From: Flavobacteriaceae bacterium UBA2540
Lineage (GTDB): Bacteria; Bacteroidota; Bacteroidia; Flavobacteriales; Flavobacteriaceae
Direction of reading: 5' to 3'
Assembly (NCBI GenBank): GCA_002340765.1
Contig: DDMS01000020.1
Location: 1-64,000, forward strand
Length of the DNA: 64,000 nucleotides
This document shows, piece after piece, positions 9,701-15,761 of this stretch. Below the pieces are notes generated by a model. That model was not told the origin of the DNA. It searched no databases and saw nothing but the letters and a program-made list of their open reading frames with translations. How positions within the stretch are numbered: the stretch's first letter is position 1; each line of letters starts with the position of its first letter. The translations under genes and the position numbers were made by a program.

Positions 9701-10122
9701 TGAGGATTCAAAACCATCATTTCCCACGCAATTCCTCCACCCAATGAACCTCCAATCAATGCAAAAAGCTGTTTAATTTTTAGTTCTTTTAAGCCAATTA
9801 AAAAAATTCGTGCAATATCTCTAGCAATAAAACTTTTGTAATCGTCAACCACAAATCCGTCAAAACCATTGCCAGGAATGTTGAAAGCCAAAACTGTATA
9901 TTTTTGGGTGTCAATGGTTTTTTCATCGCCAATAATTTCAGACCACCAACCATTTTCACCTGCAACATTGCTGTTTCCTGTCAATGCATGATTGACCAAA
10001 ACTACTGGAGCATTTCCTAAAGGCTGTCCAAATAGTTGATAGCTCAATTCAATATTTTGAAATTGTGCACCACTTTCTGTGGTGAAACTAGGAATTATAA
10101 TATGTTGTAAATGCTCTTTCAA
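6727..10122 (-). CDS. Triple fusion: homoserine O-acetyltransferase, aspartate kinase, homoserine dehydrogenase
   Basis: Residues 1 to about 320 form a MetX-type alpha/beta hydrolase: nucleophile elbow GGSLGGG (Ser126), DSDL (Asp269) and GHDAFL (His302), so the catalytic triad is intact. Residues 329 to about 780 are an aspartate kinase with KFGGKS at 333-338, a GRNGSNYTAA loop and ACT regulatory repeats. Residues about 795-1131 are a homoserine dehydrogenase starting at the NAD(P) motif IFGKGLVGATL. One polypeptide thus phosphorylates aspartate, reduces aspartate semialdehyde and acetylates homoserine; only the semialdehyde dehydrogenase step is missing. Met329 could be a relic of a separate thrA start. 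It lies between metY and metZ on one strand. Confidence 0.93.
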   Translation of the reverse strand: MKEHLQHIIIPSFTTESGAQFQNIELSYQLFGQPLGNAPVVLVNHALTGNSNVAGENGWWSEIIGDEKTIDTQKYTVLAFNIPGNGFDGFVVDDYKSFIARDIARIFLIGLKELKIKQLFALIGGSLGGGIAWEMMVLNPQLTQHFIPVATDWKSTDWLIANCQIQEQFLVNSNNPVHDARMHAMLCYRTPESFKKRFQRSKNEELSIFNVESWLLHHGKKLQERYQLSSYKLMNQLLKSIDVTNNGKIPIEFLEKIEANIHIIGVDSDLFFTADENRETQRKLALTKANVTYNEIHSVHGHDAFLMEYEQLQQIIEPIFNTNYRAKKMKVVKFGGKSLANGTGLQHAMKIILDKVKNQEKFTIVLSARGNTTNELEEILEKAAAKKEYLSDFEELKSYQLEPNKNVDFSAEFGKLKTIFEGVSLLGDFSEKIKDEVLAQGELLSVKLVASLLENEGIPVKIADARNLIITDENFGNAQPIKAISKENTVQFFKENSKTFNLVTGFIASNQKNETTTLGRNGSNYTAALLANYLDADELQNYTHVNGIFTANPELVADAKKIEQLSFSEANELANFGANILHAKTIIPLLEKNINLRILNTFNKEDKGTLITSETSSKGIKSISTISNVCLLNFEGRGLLGKVGVDARIFKTLSAKNISVSIISQGSSERGIGFVIEENKAEEAVKALENEFESDLYSQDVNQISVIKNVAVISIIGQDLSEFHHPYNALIKNQIIPLLFNNSITGKNVNIIVKKEQLHKAVNVIHGQVFGVSKKVNIAIFGKGLVGATLINQILENIPQILERRKIQLNVFAVANSKKVLLHKNGVNQKWEPELLQNGVENLTVEHIISFAKTHHLENLIAIDNTANVDFVNQYIPLIESGFDLVSCNKIANTLSFDFYKKLRLKLKEHKKQYLYETNVGAGLPLIDTIRLLHESGENITRIRGVFSGTLSYLFNTFSVEEISFSTVLRDAISKGFTEPDPRDDLGGVDVARKLLILARELDLENELHEVIVQNLIPENLRGNDVNYFLKNMNLLNEEYQTLKNAQKPNHVLRYIGELSGDLSKEKGILEVKLVSVLQNSPLGSLKGSDAIFEIYTESYGAQPIVIQGAGAGAKVTARGVFGDILRIAMN

Positions 10123-10150
10123 TTAGTTATTTTTTATTATTCAAAAAATA

Positions 10151-10177
10151 CCTACAAGGTCTTAAAGACTTTGTAGG
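10151..10177. repeat. Palindromic intergenic repeat between metY and metX-thrA
   Basis: CCTACAAGGTCTT followed by AAAGACTTTGTAGG forms a 13-bp stem with one mismatch. It is the same kind of element as at 6679-6708 and fills most of the 64-bp gap between the two genes. It may form a stable hairpin in the polycistronic message. Confidence 0.6.
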
Positions 10178-10186
10178 ATGTAGTTA

Positions 10187-11461
10187 CTAAATTTTTGCAA
10201 ATGCAGCTTTTAAATCGGCTTTTAAATCCTCAATATCTTCAATTCCTACAGAAAGTCTGATTAAATCAGTAGTGACTCCTGCACTTAATTGTTGAGCTTC
10301 ATCCAATTGTTGATGTGTAGTACTTGATGGATGAATAATCAATGATTTTGTATCGCCAATATTTGCCAATAACGAAAACAATTTAGTTTCGTTTGAAATG
10401 GTTTTAGCAGCTTCAAATCCTCCTTTTGCCCCAAAAGTAACAATCCCACTTTGACCATTTGGCAAATATTTATCTGCTAATGATTTGTATATACTGTTTT
10501 CCAAACCTGGATAATTTACCCAAGCAACTTCGTCTTGTTCTTGCAACCATTGCGCAATTTCCAACGCATTTTTTGAATGTTGTTTGATTCTTACAGTGAG
10601 TGTTTCCAGTCCTTGAATGATTTGGAAAGCATTTGTTGGACTCAAAGCGCCTCCAAAATCACGCAAACCTTCTAAAATTAGTTTGAAAGTATAAGAAGCT
10701 GCACCCAAAGTTTCATAGTATTTTAATCCATGATAACCCGCTGAAGGCTCTGTAAACTCAGGAAATTTTCCACTAGACCAATCAAATGTTCCTGCATCAA
10801 TAATGGCTCCTCCTAAAGAATTTCCTTGACCTCCAATGTATTTTGTCAAAGAATGAATCACAATATCAGCTCCATGTTTTATAGGGTTTAACAAAGCAGG
10901 ACTTGCCACTGTATTATCCACAATAAAGGGCACTTTTGCAGCTTTTGCTTCTTTGGAAATAGCTTCTAAATCCAAGACATCCAACTTAGGATTTCCTAGT
11001 GATTCCACAAAAAAAGCTCGGGTATTTTCTTGAACAGCTTTGCCAAAGTTTTCAGGTTTTTCGGCATCTACAAAGGTAGTTGTAATGCCCAATCTCGGTA
11101 ACGTTACATTCAATAAATTGTATGTTCCACCATATAAACTGCTTGATGCCACAATATGATCACCCGCTTTTAATAAGGTTAAGAATCCTGTTGAAATAGC
11201 AGCAGTTCCTGATGCAAAAACAACAGCACCAATGCCACCTTCAATAGCCGCTAAACGATCTTGTAAAATTTGATTGGTTGGATTGTTCAATCTAGTGTAA
11301 ATAAATCCTAATTCTTTTAATGAGAATAGGTTTGCAGCATGATCTGCATTGTTAAAAACATAAGAGGTTGTTTGGTAAATAGGCACAGCTCTTGTTCCTC
11401 CATTTTTTGTAACATCATGTCCTGCATGCAACGCGTTGGTTGCGAATTTTTGTGTACTCAT
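10187..11461 (-). CDS. metY: O-acetylhomoserine aminocarboxypropyltransferase/sulfhydrylase
   Basis: This PLP enzyme makes homocysteine from O-acetylhomoserine and sulfide, so it joins the sulfide output of the cys genes to methionine synthesis. The 424 residues contain the PLP lysine context VIHSLTKYIGGQGNSLGG and the long MetY-type insertion after it. I start it at MSTQKFATNALHAGHDV (11461), the conserved family start, rather than 11 codons upstream. Its leader from about 11711 contains a SAM-I riboswitch at 11583-11686, so it and the genes behind it should be repressed when SAM is plentiful. Confidence 0.94.
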   Translation of the reverse strand: MSTQKFATNALHAGHDVTKNGGTRAVPIYQTTSYVFNNADHAANLFSLKELGFIYTRLNNPTNQILQDRLAAIEGGIGAVVFASGTAAISTGFLTLLKAGDHIVASSSLYGGTYNLLNVTLPRLGITTTFVDAEKPENFGKAVQENTRAFFVESLGNPKLDVLDLEAISKEAKAAKVPFIVDNTVASPALLNPIKHGADIVIHSLTKYIGGQGNSLGGAIIDAGTFDWSSGKFPEFTEPSAGYHGLKYYETLGAASYTFKLILEGLRDFGGALSPTNAFQIIQGLETLTVRIKQHSKNALEIAQWLQEQDEVAWVNYPGLENSIYKSLADKYLPNGQSGIVTFGAKGGFEAAKTISNETKLFSLLANIGDTKSLIIHPSSTTHQQLDEAQQLSAGVTTDLIRLSVGIEDIEDLKADLKAAFAKI

Positions 11462-11552
11462 TTTTCTGTTTTTTTGAGTTAATAAATAAAACATTTACAT
11501 CAATTTGATTGATGTACTGTGCTTACTAGAAAAATGTTATTAAGAAATTTAG

Positions 11553-11575
11553 AAATCCCTTAGACTAAGAAATTT
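11553..11575 (-). terminator. Possible expression-platform hairpin of the SAM-I riboswitch
   Basis: On the minus strand AAATTTCTTA, three bases, then TAAGGGATTT pair over ten positions if two G-U pairs are allowed. The hairpin lies 8 bp after the riboswitch aptamer. The following T-run is interrupted (CTAAATTTCTTAAT), so it is a weak terminator at best. Confidence 0.35.
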
Positions 11576-11582
11576 TTTCTTT

Positions 11583-11686
11583 GTTATCTATCCATTTTTT
11601 AATTGGGTAGAATTTAGCACCTTTTCCAAAAAATGGGAGGTTGCTAAGGCTTCAAAGGGTCTAGTCCCTCCACCTTTCTTGATAAC
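11583..11686 (-). ncRNA. SAM-I (S-box) riboswitch of the metY operon
   Basis: Reading the minus strand, P1 is GTTATC (11686-11681) closing with GATAAC (11588-11583). Between them come the S-box signatures in order: AAGAAAGGTGGAGGGACTAG, GAAGCCTTAGCAACC and GGTGCTAAATTC. These match the conserved core that binds S-adenosylmethionine. The aptamer lies in a leader of roughly 250 nt before metY. It should turn down metY, and probably metX-thrA and metZ, at high SAM. Confidence 0.93.
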
Positions 11687-11717
11687 ATTTCAATACGTTA
11701 ATTGAACTTTGTAGTTG

Positions 11718-11750
11718 CAAATATTGCAACAGAAAAATGGATTATGCAAA
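11718..11750 (-). promoter_or_regulatory. Promoter candidate for the SAM-I riboswitch and metY operon
   Basis: On the minus strand TTTG (11750-11747) and AATATTTG (11725-11718) are 21 bp apart, close to the Bacteroidetes sigma-A consensus (TTTG, TAnnTTTG), with one mismatch in the -7 element. Transcription would start near 11711, about 25 nt before the riboswitch. Confidence 0.45.
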
Positions 11751-11855
11751 TTATTTTTTAGTTATTTACGAAATACTTTTACCCAGCAAAATGAAACATT
11801 TACATTTTAATTGATAATTTTTTCAAAAAAAGATTATCAATTTAGAATTAAAATC

Positions 11856-11863
11856 TAAATTTG
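11856..11863 (+). promoter_or_regulatory. Promoter -7 element upstream of metK
   Basis: TAAATTTG matches the Bacteroidetes -7 consensus TAnnTTTG exactly. Transcription would begin near 11870, right at the 5' edge of the SAM-II-like structure. No convincing -33 TTG is seen. Confidence 0.45.
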
Positions 11864-11871
11864 CAATTATA

Positions 11872-11948
11872 ACAAGAGGAAAAATTTGAACTGATTGCAA
11901 CCTCTTAAGCTGAAATGAATTCAGTTTAAACAAAAATGCTAAAGCAGA
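11872..11948 (+). ncRNA. SAM-II-like riboswitch in the metK leader
   Basis: Stem P1 is AAGAGG (11874-11879) pairing with CCTCTT (11901-11906). The loop carries AATTTGAACTGATTGCAA, and the downstream segment carries TTTAAACAAA and then GCTAAAGC. These match the SAM-II pattern as I know it (ATTTG..., TTGCA closing P1, TTAAACAA, GCTAAA in the pseudoknot strand). A small extra hairpin (CTGAA, five bases, TTCAG; 11910-11924) is inserted between P1 and the pseudoknot strand. It lies 70 nt upstream of the metK start. The match is by eye; a covariance-model search was not run. Confidence 0.7.
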
Positions 11949-12016
11949 AAGTTTCTACTACTTTTAGCTACCAAGCAATCATTTTTATTTTTCAGATACC
12001 TAAAAACAATTGTTTT

Positions 12017-13306
12017 ATGTCGTACTTATTTACATCTGAAAGTGTTTCTGAGGGACATCCAGATAAAATTGCAGATCAAATTAGTGATGCTTTAATTGAT
12101 AATTTCTTAGCATTCGATAAAACTAGCAAAGTAGCTTGTGAAACTTTGGTAACCACTGGGCAAGTAATTTTGGCTGGCGAAGTTAAATCGGAAACGTATT
12201 TAGATGTGCAACAAATTGCCAGAGATGTCATCAATAAAATTGGTTACACCAAAAGTGAATATAAGTTTGAGGGTAATTCATGTGGTGTTTTGTCAGCAAT
12301 TCACGAGCAATCTCCTGATATCAATCAAGGAGTTGAAAGAAAAAATCCTGAAGATCAAGGTGCAGGAGACCAAGGAATGATGTTTGGGTATGCCACTGAC
12401 GAAACCGATAATTATATGCCATTGGCACTAGAATTGTCTCACAGATTGTTGAAAGAATTGGCTGAAATCCGAAGAGAAAGCAATGAAATTCCTTATTTAA
12501 GACCTGATGCCAAAAGTCAAGTTACGATTGAATATTCGGATGAAAATGTGCCGCAAAGAATTGATACCATTGTGATTTCTACCCAGCACGATGATTTTAT
12601 AAAACCCGCATCCGAAAGCAAAAAAGACAAAACGATTGCTGATGAAAAAATGTTGAAAATCATTTTTGATGATATTATTCGCGTTTTAATTCCGAGAGTA
12701 ATTGCTAAATTACCAGAAAAAATTCAACGATTATTTACAGACGAAATTAAATATCACATCAATCCAACTGGTGTTTTTGTGATTGGAGGGCCACATGGAG
12801 ATACAGGTTTGACCGGACGTAAAATTATCGTAGACACTTATGGAGGAAAAGGTGCTCATGGTGGAGGCGCGTTCTCAGGAAAAGACCCAAGCAAAGTAGA
12901 TAGATCAGGAGCTTATGCAACCAGACATATTGCCAAAAATATTGTAGCTGCTGGTTTGTGTAAAGAGGTTTTGGTGCAAGTTTCGTATGCCATTGGGGTT
13001 GCAAAACCTACAAGTATTTATGTAAACACACTTGGCACCTCAAAAATAAAAATGACAGATGGTAAAATCGGGGAAATTATCGAGAAATTATTTGATATGC
13101 GTCCTTATGCCATTGAACAACGATTGAAACTTAGAGCGCCAATATATTCTGAAACTGCGGCTTATGGTCACATGGGAAGAACTCCTGAAAAGAAGATTGT
13201 CACTTTTTCAAATCCAATGGGAGAGACTGTTTCGCAAGAAGTAGAAACGTTTACCTGGGAAAAATTGAACTATGTTGATGACATCAAAAAAGCATTTTCG
13301 CTTTAA
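12017..13306 (+). CDS. metK: S-adenosylmethionine synthetase
   Basis: MetK makes S-adenosylmethionine from methionine and ATP. Conserved motifs are intact: [13 protein letters not shown] at the N-terminus, [11 protein letters not shown], and [19 protein letters not shown] near the middle. I start it at [17 protein letters not shown] (12017), giving 429 residues. The frame is open upstream to 11936, but that part overlaps the SAM-II-like structure and has no family similarity. It diverges from the metY operon. Its last codons are part of a 140-bp tandem duplication (13298-13575). Confidence 0.96.
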   Translation: MSYLFTSESVSEGHPDKIADQISDALIDNFLAFDKTSKVACETLVTTGQVILAGEVKSETYLDVQQIARDVINKIGYTKSEYKFEGNSCGVLSAIHEQSPDINQGVERKNPEDQGAGDQGMMFGYATDETDNYMPLALELSHRLLKELAEIRRESNEIPYLRPDAKSQVTIEYSDENVPQRIDTIVISTQHDDFIKPASESKKDKTIADEKMLKIIFDDIIRVLIPRVIAKLPEKIQRLFTDEIKYHINPTGVFVIGGPHGDTGLTGRKIIVDTYGGKGAHGGGAFSGKDPSKVDRSGAYATRHIAKNIVAAGLCKEVLVQVSYAIGVAKPTSIYVNTLGTSKIKMTDGKIGEIIEKLFDMRPYAIEQRLKLRAPIYSETAAYGHMGRTPEKKIVTFSNPMGETVSQEVETFTWEKLNYVDDIKKAFSL

Positions 13307-13575
13307 AATTGTTTGAAGTTATTCCACAGAGTTACACTGACGAATCACAAAGGTTCACAAAGGGATTGGTTTTTCTTTAAGCATTTTGTGACTCCTTCAT
13401 GTTTTTTATGGTGCAACTTTTTCGATTGGTATTTGAATTCGCTTTAAAATTGTTTGAAGTTATCCCACAGAGTTCCACTGAGGAGTCACAAAGGTTCAAA
13501 AAGGAATTGGTTTTCTTTGAGCATTTTTGACTCCTTCGTGTTTTTATGATACAACTTTTAGGGTTATCACTTGAA
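13298..13575. repeat. Tandem duplication of the metK 3' end, period 140 bp
   Basis: The segment from TTCGCTTTAAAATTG (13298, including the metK stop codon) is repeated from 13438. Both copies carry GTTTGAAGTTAT, CCACAGAGTT, CACAAAGGTTCA, a T-rich run, GACTCCTTC and CAACTTTT, with scattered differences. Within each copy AGTCACAAA and a later TGACTCC can pair into a hairpin, recalling the 'cacaaag...ctttgtg' type of dispersed repeat. No gene is likely here; open frames in it are incidental. Confidence 0.75.
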
Positions 13576-13662
13576 AACACCCTTTCTATCTCTTTAACAT
13601 TTTTTTAAGAGTCCGTCCTTGTCTGTTTGTGTACTTTCGGAAAATATTCAAATCACACACAA

Positions 13663-13807
13663 TTATGACAAAAAAATAGTATTGCAGCTGCTCACAGTTG
13701 TATTTGTTTTTTCTTTTTCTGCGGAAACTCTAGCTCAAAGCAAAAAAAAGAAAAAAGACGATAAAGAAGCGGTGGTCAATTCTGCTACAAAACCCTCTTT
13801 TGAATAA
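13663..13807 (+). pseudogene. Remnant of a secreted protein gene, frameshifted after the start codon
   Basis: ATG at 13663 reads ATG ACA AAA AAA then TAG. With one more A in the A-tract it would read MTKKIVLQLLTVVFVFSFSA and continue ETLAQSKKKKKDDKEAVVN to a TAA at 13805-13807. That is a signal peptide followed by a lysine-rich start, as in some flavobacterial secreted metalloproteases (DUF5117/5118 type). That family link is only a weak resemblance. Everything beyond about 47 residues is missing, and a GC-rich segment follows, so this is a truncated gene start. Confidence 0.45.
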
Positions 13808-13867
13808 GAAACCCCGCCTTTTGGGTAACTGCAAAAAGTAAGCAATTTAATTTAAACAAAAATAGAA

Positions 13868-14425
13868 ATGACAATACTGAAATCGACTGCGAGCGGCGTA
13901 TGCGCCCCATCCCCCATCTACCGGACAAAATCTTTACTACGTGTCATGGCTTATGCCGTAGGGCTTTTTCTGGTTGTGTCGGCATGCAAAAAAGAGAATG
14001 ACCAAGATGATCTAAATTCCTTGTTGGTTTACGAAGTAGCACTGGACGCCTTTGTGGCGGATTTGCAGGCCCAACCACTCGATTCTGCTGGCCTTTCCAA
14101 TCGGGTAAGGGATTATTTAGCGCCCCAATCGGGAAGTTTCTTTGGTGCCACCGTGGCGCTATTGGACAGCGCCAGAAAGGTGTACTACAGCCCCTATTGG
14201 TATCGCCTAAATGATATCTTGGCTTTGAAAAACTTAGCAGACCCAGCCTATCAAATAGACGAACAAGAGTGGCTGCGCCGGCCTATCGACAGTGGTTATG
14301 CCATTTGGACCGAGCCTTATTTTGACGCCGGAGGTGGCGAGGTGTGGATGAGAACACGCGCCGTTCCTGTAGTCATAAACAGCGAAATAGTGGCTGTGGC
14401 CACCACCGACGTAAAAGTGCAATAA
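13868..14425 (+). CDS. Lipoprotein with Cache/PDC-like sensor domain, probably laterally acquired
   Basis: This 185-residue protein has a lipoprotein signal ending VVSACKKEN (Cys at about residue 40) and an extracytoplasmic domain. Its end, YAIWTEPYFDAGGGEVWMRT, then PVVINSEIVAVATTDVKV, resembles the C-terminal half of Cache (PDC) ligand-binding domains. There is no signalling domain in the same chain. Base composition is clearly richer in G and C than all neighbours (for example GAGCGGCGTATGCGCCCCAT near the start), which indicates transfer from another lineage. A second small frame beginning ATGTTGAAAAAAGCAATGGAC (14450) is cut by an IS end at 14472. The ligand is unknown. Confidence 0.7.
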   Translation: MTILKSTASGVCAPSPIYRTKSLLRVMAYAVGLFLVVSACKKENDQDDLNSLLVYEVALDAFVADLQAQPLDSAGLSNRVRDYLAPQSGSFFGATVALLDSARKVYYSPYWYRLNDILALKNLADPAYQIDEQEWLRRPIDSGYAIWTEPYFDAGGGEVWMRTRAVPVVINSEIVAVATTDVKVQ

Positions 14426-14471
14426 TCTTCAACCAACTAAAACCATAGAATGTTGAAAAAAGCAATGGACA

Positions 14472-14690
14472 TGTCTCGTCCTAAAATAAGTTTACATAAA
14501 ACCATTTGTAAACATGAAGAAAGCCATCACAAAAAATAGCCCGAACGACGCTACATTTTATAGCGTAGAATTTAAAAGAAAAATTGTTGAAGAATACCTT
14601 GCGAGTGATTTTACCAAACGAGAACTACAAGACAAGTATGGCATTAAAGCCAATAGTGCAATTCAGGAATGGATTCATAAATTTGACATA
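14472..14690 (+). mobile_element. IS3-type element left-end remnant, copy 1 (orfA fragment)
   Basis: It begins TGTCTCGTCCTAAAATAAGT, an IS terminal sequence, then an ATG at 14514 encoding MKKAITKNSPNDATFYSVEF, KRKIVEEYLASDFTKREL, and KYGIKANSAIQEWIHKF. This is the N-terminal helix-turn-helix part of an IS3-family orfA. No orfB and no right end are present. A second, about 93% identical copy by eye is at 22435. It interrupts the second gene of the GC-rich insertion on its left and runs in frame into an antitoxin gene on its right. Confidence 0.8.
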
Positions 14691-14975
14691 TCGTACTATT
14701 TAAAAAGCTAACAAATGATAGACGAATATTTAAATATAGTTCTTGAAGATGGAGACAGTGCTGTTTTAGTATTCGCAATCGGACATATTTCAAAGAAAAT
14801 TGGAATGAGCAGACCAAGTCTCTACAAAGTATTATCTGAAGGGACAAAACCAAAATTTTGGACAATCATTAAAGTGCTAAAAGCTATTGGTGGACAAATC
14901 AACGTGAAACCAATCTCGGCTTTAAAAACACCCAATAGCGGATTTACAATCTGTACCTATACTAATAACAAATAA
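14685..14975 (+). pseudogene. Addiction-module antidote (HigA-like), N-terminus fused to IS remnant and interrupted
   Basis: From 14685 the frame reads DISYYLKS, a TAA stop at 14709-14711, QMIDEYLNIVLEDGDSAV, and later MSRPSLYKVLSEGTKPKFWT and IIKVLKAIGGQINVKP. This matches the addiction-module antidote family, whose members start with KFDxxxYLxSxEMIxEYL; the stop stands where a Glu is usual. The IS frame continues directly into it. Compared with the family, about ten residues before MSRPSLYK, the first helix of the DNA-binding motif, appear to be missing. A product from ATG 14715 (86 residues) could still be made. No toxin gene is seen next to it. Confidence 0.6.
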
Positions 14976-15237
14976 ATAATCACATTCACCATAATTCTCT
15001 AAAAAAAAAACATTGCCTGAAGATTATTATTTTAGCTACATAAAAAATATTTTTTTTCAAATTGCAAATCTGCACTATCGGAAATTTAGTATTTTTTAAA
15101 CAAATCAAGCAAAACAACGCAACCTACTTTTCATATTCCAATATCATTTTTTTTTACAGAATTCATTAATAAACAACTCATTATTAATAACTCACAGAAA
15201 GTTTATAATAATTTTAACAAAACAAAAAACTGATTTC
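14976..15237. other. AT-rich non-coding stretch
   Basis: Mostly A and T runs between the antitoxin remnant and the metal operon promoter. I find no open frame, RNA fold or repeat worth naming here. Confidence 0.6.
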
Positions 15238-15269
15238 TTGAGTCTGTTTTTAAAAATGTTGTAAATTTG
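15238..15269 (+). promoter_or_regulatory. Promoter of the heavy-metal operon
   Basis: TTG (15238-15240) and TAAATTTG (15262-15269) are separated by 21 bp, a close match to the Bacteroidetes sigma-A promoter. The start codon of the first gene follows at 15279, so the leader would be very short. Confidence 0.55.
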
Positions 15270-15278
15270 ATGTAGATT

Positions 15279-15683
15279 ATGAAACAATCAGTATTAAAAA
15301 TAACTTCCTTTGCACTTGCTTTTTTGGTGCTGTTTTCAACCTTTTCTTTTTCGGTTGAAAAGCATTTTTGTGGAGAGTTTTTAATGGATGTTTCTTTCAC
15401 TGGTGATGCAGCAGATTGCGGCATGGACATGGAAAAAGTCGCTAATACCAAGAAGAAAAATTGCTGCAAAGACGAAATCCATCTCATAGAAGGTCAAGAC
15501 GAATTACAGCAATTTTCATTGGCTGATTTTGATCTTGAAAAACAACAATTTGTGGTTGCTTTTGCAACTTCGTATTCATCGTTTTTTGTAGAGAAAACAA
15601 TCAAAAATTCTTTCTACAAACACTTTTCTCCTCCTGACATTTCCAAAGATTACCAAGTACTTTTCCAGACATTTATCATTTGA
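15279..15683 (+). CDS. HYC_CC_PP family protein
   Basis: This 134-residue protein has a signal-like N-terminus (residues 1-25) and the three marks of the HYC_CC_PP family in slightly altered form: HFCG at about 30, NCCKDE at about 66, and SPPDI near the C-terminus. The family is known from Bacteroidetes next to TonB receptors and HMA proteins and is presumed to bind copper or another soft metal through its cysteines. It is the first gene of a three-gene unit with the receptor and the HMA protein that follow. Its biochemical role is not established. Confidence 0.85.
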   Translation: MKQSVLKITSFALAFLVLFSTFSFSVEKHFCGEFLMDVSFTGDAADCGMDMEKVANTKKKNCCKDEIHLIEGQDELQQFSLADFDLEKQQFVVAFATSYSSFFVEKTIKNSFYKHFSPPDISKDYQVLFQTFII

Positions 15684-15761
15684 TTTTTAAGTATTGACTC
15701 GTCAAAATCTTCATTTCGAAGGTTTTAAAAATACGTTCATACATTATTAATCATAGAAAAA

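Noticed and set aside
11936..12016. Longer N-terminus of MetK
   Set aside because: The first codons lie inside the SAM-II-like RNA, and the residues are unlike the family; [17 protein letters not shown] at 12017 is the normal start.
13377..13580. Minus-strand frame across the duplicated region after metK
   Set aside because: It is the reading of the tandem repeat itself and has no homologous pattern.
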